DNA of 64,000 nucleotides from Paucibacter sediminis (GTDB taxonomy: Bacteria > Pseudomonadota > Gammaproteobacteria > Burkholderiales > Burkholderiaceae_C), in NCBI RefSeq assembly GCF_030254645.1, contig NZ_CP116346.1, positions 620,001 to 684,000 of the forward strand, given 5' to 3'. The notes under the pieces were generated by a model. That model saw only the letters and a list, made by a program, of their open reading frames with translations, searched no databases and was not told where the DNA came from. Positions 1 through 9,419 of this stretch are shown piece by piece (position 1 is the stretch's first letter; every line of letters begins with the position of its first letter). Position numbers and translations under genes: made by a program.

Positions 1-297
1 AAAGCCATAGGCCACCAGGCTCGATGAGAACAGCTGGCCCAGCGTGGACAGCCCGCCCACCAGCAGCGAGTTCCAGAGGAACTGGCCAAAGGGCTGCGCG
101 GCCCAGGCCTCGGCAAAATTGGCCCAGCGCGGCAGCGCCGGCCACCACACTGGGGGCCAGGTGTAGAGCTCGCTCTTGGCCTTGAGCGCGGTGACAAGCG
201 TCCAGTACAGCGGCAGCGCAAAGGCCAGGGCCAGGCCCAGCATCAGCGTGTAATAGACGAGCCGCCGCGCATGGCGTGAGGGATCGAACCGCCTCAT
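1..297 (-). CDS. carbohydrate ABC transporter permease, MalG type (partial, 3' end outside window)
   Basis: Ninety-nine codons are visible, starting from an ATG at 297 whose ATGA overlaps the stop of the upstream permease gene. The protein begins with a short basic N-terminus (MRRFDPSRHARRL) followed by one long hydrophobic segment. It then has the extracellular loop and the FLWNSLLVGG stretch seen at the same place in MalG/UgpE-type second permeases. The EAA loop that would contact the ATPase lies beyond the window edge. It should pair with the permease at 294-1280 to form the membrane channel of the sugar importer. The family call is from visible similarity; the substrate is unknown. Confidence 0.85.
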   Translation of the reverse strand, partial: MRRFDPSRHARRLVYYTLMLGLALAFALPLYWTLVTALKAKSELYTWPPVWWPALPRWANFAEAWAAQPFGQFLWNSLLVGGLSTLGQLFSSSLVAYGF

Positions 298-1280
298 GAC
301 GAGCCTCCCTCGCCACGCTTCACCTCGTTCTCGTAGAACACCCACAGGCTGGAGAAGCGCATCACGCTCATCGATAGCGCCAGGATCACCAGGAACAGCA
401 GCCACGACAGGGCCGAGGCATAGCCCATGTCGAAGTATTTGAAGGCGGTGTCGTAGATGTACATGGCCAGCATATAGGTGGACTTGAGCGGCCCACCCTC
501 GGTGAGCAGCAGGGCCAGGGTGAGCTGCTGGAAGGCCGCGATCAGCGTGGTGACGAGGTTGAACAGCAGCACCGGCGAGAGCAGCGGCAGGGTGATGTGG
601 GTGAACTGCTTCAGGCGCGAAACGCCGGCCAGCGCCGCGGCCTCGTACAGGTCCACCGGGATGCCCTTGAGCCCGGCCAGGAACACCAGCATGGTGCCGC
701 CCAGGCTCCACAGGCTGGCAATCACCACCGACCACATGGCCCAGCGCGGGCTGCCCAGCCAGTTCACCGCCTCCAGGCCCGCCAGGCTCAGCAGGTAGTT
801 GAGCAGGCCGTATTCCTGGCTGTAGATCCAGGTCCAGATCGTCACCAGGGCCACGCCCGAGAGCATGCTGGGCAGGTAGAAGAGCGTGCGGAACAGGCCC
901 TGCCCCCAGGCGCGGCGATTGAGCAGCAGAGCCAGGCCCAGCGCGCCGGCCAGATGGATGGGCACATAGAGCAGGGCAAAGCGGCCGGTGACCGCCAGCG
1001 CGTCCCAGAAGTCGTCGTCGCTGGTGAGGATGCGCCGGTAGTTCTCCAGGCCCACGAAGCGTTCGCCGCCCATCAGCGGCCAGTCGAAGAAGCTGGTGTA
1101 GAGCGAGTACAGCAAGGGGCCCAGGGTGAAGGCCACAAAGCCCAGCACCCAGGGCGCCACCAGCAGATAGGGCGTGAGGCCGCTGGGCCAGCGCAGGCGG
1201 CGCACCTTGGCCAGGCCAGGGGCCAGGTCTTGCGCCGCGGCCGCCGCGTCCCGCGCGGTCTCGTGCAGGTGGGCGCTCAT
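294..1280 (-). CDS. carbohydrate ABC transporter permease, MalF/UgpA type
   Basis: A 328-residue inner-membrane permease of the binding-protein-dependent family. It has about six hydrophobic segments, the first near residue 40. The ATPase-docking EAA loop is clear at about residues 213-232 (YEAAALAGVSRLKQFTHITL). The start overlaps the stop of the binding-protein gene by 4 bp and the stop overlaps the next permease start by 4 bp, which implies translational coupling. It imports a sugar or polyol together with the second permease, the ATPase and the binding protein of the same operon. The substrate cannot be read from the sequence. Confidence 0.93.
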   Translation of the reverse strand: MSAHLHETARDAAAAAQDLAPGLAKVRRLRWPSGLTPYLLVAPWVLGFVAFTLGPLLYSLYTSFFDWPLMGGERFVGLENYRRILTSDDDFWDALAVTGRFALLYVPIHLAGALGLALLLNRRAWGQGLFRTLFYLPSMLSGVALVTIWTWIYSQEYGLLNYLLSLAGLEAVNWLGSPRWAMWSVVIASLWSLGGTMLVFLAGLKGIPVDLYEAAALAGVSRLKQFTHITLPLLSPVLLFNLVTTLIAAFQQLTLALLLTEGGPLKSTYMLAMYIYDTAFKYFDMGYASALSWLLFLVILALSMSVMRFSSLWVFYENEVKRGEGGSS

Positions 1281-2481
1281 TGCAGCTTCCTTTCGGCCTT
1301 GGCTGCTGCCTTGCTCAGTATGGCCGCCACATCGCCCTTCTTCAGAAACACCTCCTGGATCGCATCGCGAACCACGCCCGAGGCGCGCGTCCAGCGCGGG
1401 TTGAGCAGAAAGGCCGGCACCTCGTCGCGCATGCTCAGGGCCATGGCATAGAAGGGCGCCACCTGCGGGTCGTCCTGCAGCGCAAGCTCACGCGCCACGC
1501 TCAGCAGCACCGGCAGATCGCCCTGGCGCAGGCGCACCGCCTCGGCGCTGCTGTAGAAGCGGATGAACTGCCAGGCCAGCTCCTTCTGCTTGGAGTCTCG
1601 CGCAATGGCAAGCGAAGACACGCTCACCACGCTGTGCGCCGGCCGGCCCTGGAAGCTGGGCAGCGGCGCCACGCCGTAGCGCTTGCCGTCCTGCGCCAGC
1701 TCGAGCCGGAAGGCTGCGCCGTCCATCAGCATGGCGACGCGGTCGGCCACGAAGAGCTGGCGCTGGTTCTTGCCATCGCCCACGCCCAGGGTGGCGGCCA
1801 GGCCCTGGTCCAGCAGGCCCAGCAACATATTGAACATGGCTTGCGAGGCCGCGGAATCGAGCTCGCCCCGCAGCCGCTGGCCATCGCCGGCCAGCATGCG
1901 TGCGCCGGCGCTCCACAGATAGCCCTGGAAATCGTAGGGATCGGGCGCCACATCCAGGCCATAGCCATAGACCTTGGCCGCGGGCCGGCTGAGTTTCTGT
2001 GCGAGCACGCGCAGGTCCTCCCAGCGCCAGTCGGCCTTGGGGTAGGCCAGGCCGGCGCGGTCGAACATGTCCTTGTTGTAGTAGATGACCTGGCTGGTGA
2101 AGCCGGCCGGCACGCCGTAGAGGCGGCCATCCACGCTGGCGAAGCGCAAGAGGCCGGGCACCAGGTCGCTGGCCTCGAAGGCGGGTTCGCGCGCCTGGTA
2201 GGCATCGAGCGGCTCCAGCACGCGGTGGTAGAGCGGAAAGTTCCACATCATCATCACGTCGGGCGGGTTGCGCGCCCCGAAGGCCGCCGAGAGCTTCTGG
2301 TTGAAGCCCGCGCCATAAGCCTCCACCTGCACGCGCACGCCGGGATGGCGCTGCTCGAAGGCCGCGGCAATGCGGCGCTGGATGTCCAGGTTCTCGCTGC
2401 CGTCCCAGGTGGCGAAGCGCAGCACCTGGGCGCTGGCCCACAGAGGCCACAGCACGGTGAGCAAGACCAGCAGGCGCTTCT

Positions 2482-2485
<4 letters not shown>
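1277..2485 (-). CDS. extracellular sugar-binding protein (family 1 solute-binding protein)
   Basis: A 402-residue periplasmic binding protein. Residues 1-19 form a Sec signal peptide (MKKRLLVLLTVLWPLWASA). The mature part has the family 1 carbohydrate-binding pattern: RFATWDGSEN near the start, then a hinge region with YYNKDMFDRAGL and WRWEDLRVLAQKL. It would capture the substrate and deliver it to the two permeases encoded directly downstream. The start ATG overlaps the stop of the ATPase gene. Family membership is secure; the ligand is unknown, although the downstream-pathway enzymes upstream in the operon suggest a glycoside or polyol. Confidence 0.93.
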
Positions 2486-3534
<1,049 letters not shown>

Positions 3535-3535
3535 A

Positions 3536-4291
3536 TCAGTTCAAGCGCTCGCTCAGATAGCGCAGGCCCACGCGCGCGGTGCGCGCCGGCTGGCTGGGGT
3601 GGTCGTGCTCGACGATGAAGGTGTGCAGCCGCGTCGCCAGGCCCGGCAGCCACTGTGCCCAGGGCAGGCGCCCCTCGCCCAGCGTGGCCCAGCCCTGCTC
3701 GGCGGGCTCGCCTTGGCCCTCCAGCGCCAGGTCTTTGACATGCACCGATTGCAGGCGCGCGGCATAGCGGGCCAGCCAGAGCGCCGGGTCTTCGCCGGCG
3801 CGCGCCACCCAGGCCACATCGGGCTGCCAGCGCAGCGTGGGCGCGGCCTCGAACAGGGTTTCCAGCACCGTGCGGCCATCCTCCAGGCGTTCGAACTCGA
3901 AGGCATGGTTGTGATACGCCAGGCTCACACCCTGCGGGGCCAGGTCTTGCGCGTGCTGCTGCAGCCGTGCGGCCAGGGCCAGCCAGCCGGCTCGGTCGGC
4001 GGGGCGCTCGCCCTCGTCCAGCCAGGGCATCACGAGTTGATGGCAATCCAGCGCCCGCAGGGCCTGCAGGATCTCGGGCAGGCGCTGGGTCGCGAGCTCG
4101 CTCATCTCCACATGCATGGAGGCCAGGCCCAGGCCGCTGGCCTGCAGCGTGGCGACGAACTCGTCGGCCGCCAGGCCATGCAGGGCCTCGGTCTCTACCC
4201 AGGCATAGCCGGCGTCGCGCGCCAAAGCCAGCCGCTGGGCCAGATCACCGGCGCTGCGCACGGTGTAGAGCTGCAGGGCAATCTTGTTCAT
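3536..4291 (-). CDS. sugar phosphate isomerase/epimerase family protein (AP-endonuclease-2 TIM barrel)
   Basis: A 251-residue protein of the xylose-isomerase-like TIM-barrel family. Likely metal ligands are in YHNHAFEF, PDVAWVARAG, SVHVKDL and VEHDHP, spaced as in the family. The start at 4291 (MNKIALQLYTVRSAG) was chosen because it gives the standard N-terminus and an ATGA overlap with the upstream gene; an open frame continues upstream but lacks family similarity. In glycoside catabolism such proteins next to Gfo/Idh dehydrogenases act on 3-keto sugars as isomerases, hydrolases or lyases. That role is inferred here from context. Confidence 0.88.
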   Translation of the reverse strand: MNKIALQLYTVRSAGDLAQRLALARDAGYAWVETEALHGLAADEFVATLQASGLGLASMHVEMSELATQRLPEILQALRALDCHQLVMPWLDEGERPADRAGWLALAARLQQHAQDLAPQGVSLAYHNHAFEFERLEDGRTVLETLFEAAPTLRWQPDVAWVARAGEDPALWLARYAARLQSVHVKDLALEGQGEPAEQGWATLGEGRLPWAQWLPGLATRLHTFIVEHDHPSQPARTARVGLRYLSERLN

Positions 4292-5394
4292 GCGTTCACC
4301 TCGCAAGCGATCTGCTGGGCAAAGCTCAAGGGCAGCGGCGCCGGCCGCTCGCAGCGCGTACCCAGCAGCACCGGGCTGGCCTTCTCGGCCGCGCGCAGGG
4401 TGGCGTCCATGATCTCCAGCACATGCAGGGCCAGCTCGCCATTGGCGCGATGCGGCTGGCCGGCGCGCAGGGCCCAGGCCATCTCCGCCACGCCCAGGCC
4501 GCGCAGGCGGCCGGTGAAGGTGCGCGGGGCCAGGTCTTGCCAGTCGCCGTCGCACTCGCAGACGCTCAAGTCGCCGCCAAACTGGTTCGGGTCCGGCAGC
4601 ACCACCGAGCCCTGCTCGCCATACAGCTCGATATGGCTGTTCTTGTGCTTCCAGACATCGAAGCTGGTGCTCAGCGTCACAAAGGCGCCGGCCTCGAACT
4701 CCAGGCCCGCCACCACATGGGTGGGGGTCTGCACCTCGATGCGCTGGCCCTGGCGCGGGCCGCGCGGCACCGTGCGCTGCAACCAGCTGCTGTGCGCCAT
4801 GCCGCTGACGCGCCGCACCGGGCCCAGCAGCTGCACCAGCTGGGTGAGGTAGTAGACGCCCATGTCCATCAGCGGGCCGGCACCGGGGCGGTAGAAGAAC
4901 TCGGGGTTGGGATGCCAGTCGTCCGGGCCGCGCTCCATCATGCAGGCCTGGCCGGCGACGATGCGGCCCAGCCGGCCGCTGTCCAGCAGGGCGCGCGCGG
5001 CCTGGCCGGCGCCGCCCAGAAAGGTGTCGGGCGCGCAGCCGATGCGGCGGCCGCTGCGCGCGGCGGCCTCCATCAGGGCCTGACCCTCGGCGTAACTCGC
5101 CGCCAGCGGCTTCTCGGTGTAGAGATGCTTGCCGGCCCGCAGCACCTCGGTGCCCACCGCCAGATGCGCGGCGGGCGGGGTCAGGTTGATGATGATCTCG
5201 GCCTCGCTGGCGAGCAGTTCCGCTGGCGTCATCGCGAGCAGGCCGAATTCTGCGGCGCGAGCTGTTGCGGCTTCGGCGCGGGCATCGGCCACCGCGATCA
5301 GCTGCACGTTTCCGAAGGCGGCCAGGCCCCTGGCATAGGCCGGGAAGATGTCGCCGGCGCCGATGATGCCCAGCTTGGTGGCCTTCTCACTCAC
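4288..5394 (-). CDS. Gfo/Idh/MocA family NAD(P)-dependent oxidoreductase
   Basis: A 368-residue sugar dehydrogenase of the Gfo/Idh/MocA family. The N-terminal Rossmann domain begins LGIIGAGDIFPAYARGL; the conserved EKP motif is in HLYTEKPLA near residue 95. The C-terminal domain carries the MDMGVYYLTQLVQLLG helix that holds the active-site region. It probably oxidises or reduces a ring hydroxyl of the imported sugar, or of its keto form. It overlaps both neighbours by 4 bp. It is one of two Gfo/Idh domains in the operon, which suggests an oxidation step and a reduction step on the same molecule. Confidence 0.92.
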   Translation of the reverse strand: MSEKATKLGIIGAGDIFPAYARGLAAFGNVQLIAVADARAEAATARAAEFGLLAMTPAELLASEAEIIINLTPPAAHLAVGTEVLRAGKHLYTEKPLAASYAEGQALMEAAARSGRRIGCAPDTFLGGAGQAARALLDSGRLGRIVAGQACMMERGPDDWHPNPEFFYRPGAGPLMDMGVYYLTQLVQLLGPVRRVSGMAHSSWLQRTVPRGPRQGQRIEVQTPTHVVAGLEFEAGAFVTLSTSFDVWKHKNSHIELYGEQGSVVLPDPNQFGGDLSVCECDGDWQDLAPRTFTGRLRGLGVAEMAWALRAGQPHRANGELALHVLEIMDATLRAAEKASPVLLGTRCERPAPLPLSFAQQIACEVNA

Positions 5395-7430
5395 AGCGGC
5401 GCTCCCAGATCGGCGAGGTCCAGCCAGGCCAGCTCCTCGGCGCTGAGCGTGATGTCCAGGCCGCGCATCGAGCTGGCGGTCTCGGCGATGCTGCGCGGGC
5501 CGATCAGGCTGAAGGTACTGAAGCCCTGGGCCAGCACCCAGGCCAGCGCGATATTGATGGCCAGACAGCCTTTCTTGGCGGCCAGCTCGCGGGCCCGCGC
5601 CAGGCGCAGGAAGTTGGCCTCGCTGTACCAGCAGCGCACCAGTTCCTCGTCGTCCTTCTTGCCGGGCGCGGCGCGGCCATCGACGAAGAAGCCACGCGCC
5701 TGCGAGGACCAGGCGAACAGCGCCAGGCCCTGCTCGGCCAGCCAGCGGCGCGAGTCGGGGTCGCCCGCCGAGACGCAGCCGCGCCAGATCGGCGCCTGCA
5801 TGCGCGCCAGGCTGAGCTGGTTGTTCACCAGCGAGAAGCCCTGCTGGCCGGTCTTGGCCGCGTAGGCATTGGCCTCGGCCACGCGCGCCAGCGACCAGTT
5901 GCTGCCGCCAAAGGCCTGGAAGCGGCCTTTGCTGCGCTGCTCGTTGAGCGCATCGATGAACTCACCCACCGGCACCTCGGGGTTGTCGCGGTGCAGGATG
6001 TAGAGATCGGCGCGGTCGGTCTGCAAGCGTTCCAGGCTCTCGGCCAGCTCGCGCCGCATGCCCTCGGGCGTGCAGTTGGGCGTGTGGGCGCCCTTGGCGA
6101 TCAGCACGATGTCCTCGCGCACGCCTTTTCGCGCCTTCAGCCAGTCGCCAAAGATGGACTCGCAATGGCCGCCCTCGAAGTCGTAGACCCAGGCGGTGTC
6201 GAAGGCATTGCCGCCGCGCTCCAGATAGTCGTCGAACAGGGCCGCGGCATAGGGCAGGCTCTCCTGGTGGTCCACGCCCATGATCAGGCGCGAGACCGGC
6301 TTACCAAGACCCGGCACCTGGCCGTAGCGCATATTGGCGCCGGGGCGGCGCGCGATCGGCAGCCCGGCCAGGGTCTTGCGGCCGGCCAGCGCCGGGGCCT
6401 GCTCGCGTGGGTAGCGCAGGCCAATGGCCTGACGCCAGCGGTCCAGGGCCGCGAGATTGCCCAGGGAGTCCGCCGGGCTCATCGCCGGATGCGGCACGCA
6501 GCCGCTCTTCACGGCCTGGGCGAAGGTATCGGCCTCGTAGGCGTAGAGCCCCCGGTCGGTGCTGATCGTCCAGGTTTGGGCCAGCGCCTCGTCCACCCAC
6601 AGCTCGATGCGGCTCTCGCCCGCCTGGGCGCCGGCACCGTACCAGGGATTGGGCAGCACCAGCGCGCCCTTGCTGCCGCCCAGGCGCAGCGACTCTTCCT
6701 GCTCGAAGCTCACAGCCGTGCTGAGCTGCGCGGTGATGTCGCCCGGGAAGCGCAGCGTGGCCAGCGCCCAGGCATCCACGCCGAAGGTCTCGTGCAGGCG
6801 GCCCATGGCCTGCAGCTCGAGGGGTTCGGCAAAGGCTTCACCGCGCGCCGCACCGGCCAGCAGGCGTGCCATCGACATCGGATAGCAGCCCACGTCCAGG
6901 ATGCCGCCGCCGGCCAGTGCCGGCTCCCAGGTGCGCGAGCCGGCGCGCGGGGTGGAGGCGTAGCAGAAGGAGGCCTGGATATGGCGCAGCTCGCCGATCA
7001 CGCCGCTCTTCAGCAAGGCCAGCAGCTGGGCCGTCTGCGGCAGGCAGCGGTACATAAAGGCTTCCATCAGCACACGGCCTGCTGCTGCAGCCTCCTCGTA
7101 GGCGATCATGGCCTCGGCGTGGTTGATGCCCAGCGGCTTCTCGCACAGCACATGCTTGCCGGCGCGCAGGGCGCGCACCGTCCAGTGCAGATGCTCGGTG
7201 TGCGGCAGGCCGATGTAGACGGCGTCCACGGTCGGGTTGGCGAGCAGCGCTTCATAGCCGGCATGCGCAATCACGGCCGTGCCCGGTGCCGCGTGGGCGT
7301 CGGCAAAGGCGCGCGCCTTGGCCTCGTCGCGGCTGGCCACCGCCACCAGGCCGCCACTGTCGGTCTGCGCCAGGCCCTTGGCAAATGCGCCCGAGATGTT
7401 CCCGGCGCCGATGATTCCCCAGTTCAGCAT
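5391..7430 (-). CDS. fusion protein: Gfo/Idh/MocA oxidoreductase + aldo/keto reductase
   Basis: A 679-residue two-domain enzyme. Residues 1 to about 350 form a Gfo/Idh/MocA dehydrogenase (GIIGAGNISGAF, CEKPLGIN, GGILDVGCYPMSM). From about residue 367 (MRYGQVPGLGKPVSRLIMG) there is a full aldo/keto reductase with the usual tetrad in sequence order: Asp and Tyr in FDTAWVYD, Lys in LIAKGAH and His in YILHRDN. The start at 7430 (MLNWGIIGAG) is preferred over one 15 codons upstream because it puts the Rossmann motif at the N-terminus. It is the first gene of the sugar operon, with a LacI-type operator 9 bp upstream. The fusion is in frame without a stop or obvious frameshift. Confidence 0.9.
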   Translation of the reverse strand: MLNWGIIGAGNISGAFAKGLAQTDSGGLVAVASRDEAKARAFADAHAAPGTAVIAHAGYEALLANPTVDAVYIGLPHTEHLHWTVRALRAGKHVLCEKPLGINHAEAMIAYEEAAAAGRVLMEAFMYRCLPQTAQLLALLKSGVIGELRHIQASFCYASTPRAGSRTWEPALAGGGILDVGCYPMSMARLLAGAARGEAFAEPLELQAMGRLHETFGVDAWALATLRFPGDITAQLSTAVSFEQEESLRLGGSKGALVLPNPWYGAGAQAGESRIELWVDEALAQTWTISTDRGLYAYEADTFAQAVKSGCVPHPAMSPADSLGNLAALDRWRQAIGLRYPREQAPALAGRKTLAGLPIARRPGANMRYGQVPGLGKPVSRLIMGVDHQESLPYAAALFDDYLERGGNAFDTAWVYDFEGGHCESIFGDWLKARKGVREDIVLIAKGAHTPNCTPEGMRRELAESLERLQTDRADLYILHRDNPEVPVGEFIDALNEQRSKGRFQAFGGSNWSLARVAEANAYAAKTGQQGFSLVNNQLSLARMQAPIWRGCVSAGDPDSRRWLAEQGLALFAWSSQARGFFVDGRAAPGKKDDEELVRCWYSEANFLRLARARELAAKKGCLAINIALAWVLAQGFSTFSLIGPRSIAETASSMRGLDITLSAEELAWLDLADLGAPL

Positions 7431-7438
7431 GATGTTCT

Positions 7439-7454
7439 TTTGAAACGTTTTGAT
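7439..7454. promoter_or_regulatory. LacI-family-type operator upstream of the sugar operon
   Basis: The 16-bp sequence TTTGAAACGTTTTGAT contains the AAACGTTT palindrome with the central CG typical of LacI/GalR-family operators. It lies 9 bp upstream of the fusion-gene start and agrees at 15 of 16 positions with the site at 12434-12449. No LacI-family gene is visible in the window. Confidence 0.65.
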
Positions 7455-7515
7455 TCGATGAAATATATTGGCCATATCTGAGCCAACTCAGATGGGAAAC
7501 CCGGTGTGCCTGAGG

Positions 7516-8295
7516 TCACGCAGACCCGGCCAGGCCCCCGCCGTCGACCACATAGGCAGAACCGGTGACAAAGGAGGCACGATCGCTGGCGAGAAAGAGC
7601 ACCACCTGGGCGATCTCCTCGGCCTGACCCACCCGCATCAAGGGGCGCGCGTTGCCGGCCTCCACCAGCGCGGTATCGGCCAGGCCCAATTGCGCCGCCT
7701 CGTTGCGCAGCATCGCCGTGTCGGTGTCACCGGGGCAGACGCTGTTGACGCGGATCTGCTGCGGCCCATGGTCCACCGCCATGGCACGCGTCATGTTCAC
7801 CACCGCGCCCTTGGCGGCGCAGTAGGCCACGGCGTCCTTGCCGCCCACCAGGCCCCAGCCCGAGCCGGCATTGATGATGCTGCCGCCGCCCTGCTCGGCC
7901 ATCACCGGCACCGCGAACTTGCTCATCAGGAAGATGGACTTGACGTTCACCGCCATCACCGCGTCCCACTCGGCCTCGCTGGTGTCCAGCACATTGGCGC
8001 GGCGCGTGATACCGGCGTTGTTGAAGAGCACGTCCAGGCGGCCGAAGGCGGCCAGGGTCTCGCGCACCGAGCGCTCGCAGTCGGCGGCCCGGGCCACATT
8101 CGCCTCGACGAACTGCGCCTGGCCGCCCGCGGCGCGGATGGCTTCCACCGTGGCCTCGCCGCCGCTGCGGTTCAGGTCGCAGACCACCACCCGGGCGCCC
8201 TCGCGGGCAAAGAGTTGGGCGGTGGCGCGGCCGATGCCGGAGCCGGCGCCGGTGATCAGGGCCACCTTGCCGGTGAGTTCGCGTTTGTCGTTCAT
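7516..8295 (-). CDS. SDR family NAD(P)-dependent dehydrogenase
   Basis: A 259-residue classical short-chain dehydrogenase. The cofactor motif TGAGSGIG is at 15-22, NNAG at 92-95, the catalytic Ser in INAGSG near 145, and Tyr158-x3-Lys162 in VAYCAAK. The acidic CDLNRSG after the second strand favours NAD over NADP. It is the last gene of the GcvPA/GcvPB-like operon, 22 bp downstream of the AcoX-like gene. It resembles many glucose-, butanediol- and hydroxy-acid dehydrogenases, so the substrate is not assigned. Its place suggests a redox step before or after the PLP enzyme. Confidence 0.92.
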   Translation of the reverse strand: MNDKRELTGKVALITGAGSGIGRATAQLFAREGARVVVCDLNRSGGEATVEAIRAAGGQAQFVEANVARAADCERSVRETLAAFGRLDVLFNNAGITRRANVLDTSEAEWDAVMAVNVKSIFLMSKFAVPVMAEQGGGSIINAGSGWGLVGGKDAVAYCAAKGAVVNMTRAMAVDHGPQQIRVNSVCPGDTDTAMLRNEAAQLGLADTALVEAGNARPLMRVGQAEEIAQVVLFLASDRASFVTGSAYVVDGGGLAGSA

Positions 8296-8317
8296 GGTGT
8301 CTCCATCTCCATCGATA

Positions 8318-9412
8318 TCAGGCCGCGACGAGTCGCAGCATGGCTTGTTCCCTGGGCCCCGTCAGCGCCCGCACCGGGCCGGCATAGAGCGCATCCACCG
8401 CGGCCGAGCCGCAATCCACGCGCAGTGGCACGCCGCCCAGCGCCTGCAGCTTGCGCGGCGTGATCAGCAGCGTCAGCGCGGCGCGGCCCAGGGCCTGCAG
8501 CACGCGCGGGCTGAGCGGCGCATTGCCACGGCCCAGCACATGGCCCTGGCCGCCGATGGCGGTGAGCCAGAGCCTGGGCTGACGCTGCCGCGCCAGCTCC
8601 CACAGCTGCGCCTCGGTGGCATCGCGCAGCCAGAGTGCGCCATCCAGCACCACGTCCACGCCGATCAGGCTGCCGTCGAGCTTCAGCGCCTGCTTCAGCG
8701 CCCAGGTGGTCGAACCCGGGCCGATCAGGTGCAGGCCCTGCCGCAGCTGCGGTAGAAGGCTGGCCGCCAGCTGCGCGGCATCCACCGCATCGCCGGCCTC
8801 GCTGCGCGATTTGCGCCCCTGCAGCAGGCGCTTTGCATCCACCGGCACGCGCAGCTGGCCATACAGCTGTGCCTGCACCCGGCCCTGGCCCAGCGCGGCC
8901 TCGTCCAGGTCCAGCACCTCGCGGCTTTCGCTGACGCGGGCGTGGCTGCTCAGGTAGGACGCCGCCAGGGCGCCTGCAGCCCGCGGGCTCACGCCGAAGC
9001 AGGCCGATTGCAGCTTCACCCCGGCCGGTATGCCCAGCACCGGCAGGGCCTCGCCCACGGCGTCGAGCACATCGCGCGCAGTGCCGTCGCCGCCGACGAA
9101 GAGCAAGAGGGTCAGGTCTTGCGCGAGCATCTGCTCGGCGATCGCGCGGGTCTGCGCCGCGCTGCTGGGCCAGCAGCGCGGCCCCAGCACCTTTGGCTTG
9201 ATGCCCAGGGCGTACAAGAGGTCCTCACCCATCGCGCCGGCCCCGCATACCCACTCGGGCTGGCAGCTCACCATCAAGGCCCGCAGCGCCTCCTCCGCGC
9301 GTTGCGCCGCCCAGACGGGCAGCTCGGCACCCGGCCGGTAGGCGTCGCTGCCGTGCAGGGCCAGCGGCCCGCCGGCACCGGCGATGGGGTTGATGATGAG
9401 GCCGACGCGCAT
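8318..9412 (-). CDS. ATP-NAD kinase family protein, AcoX-like
   Basis: A 364-residue protein of the NAD-kinase/diacylglycerol-kinase fold. It begins MRVGLIINPIAGAGG and has the nucleotide-binding GGDGTARDV at 107-115, then LGIPAGVKLQSACF, the pattern of the AcoX branch (COG3199) rather than of housekeeping NadK. AcoX genes are known from acetoin operons, where their role is unresolved; no acetoin dehydrogenase genes are seen here. The start at 9412 sits 7 bp after the gcvPB-like stop. Upstream in-frame sequence lies inside that gene and is not part of this protein. It may phosphorylate a nucleotide or a pathway intermediate. Confidence 0.85.
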   Translation of the reverse strand: MRVGLIINPIAGAGGPLALHGSDAYRPGAELPVWAAQRAEEALRALMVSCQPEWVCGAGAMGEDLLYALGIKPKVLGPRCWPSSAAQTRAIAEQMLAQDLTLLLFVGGDGTARDVLDAVGEALPVLGIPAGVKLQSACFGVSPRAAGALAASYLSSHARVSESREVLDLDEAALGQGRVQAQLYGQLRVPVDAKRLLQGRKSRSEAGDAVDAAQLAASLLPQLRQGLHLIGPGSTTWALKQALKLDGSLIGVDVVLDGALWLRDATEAQLWELARQRQPRLWLTAIGGQGHVLGRGNAPLSPRVLQALGRAALTLLITPRKLQALGGVPLRVDCGSAAVDALYAGPVRALTGPREQAMLRLVAA

Positions 9413-9419
9413 GCTGGGC

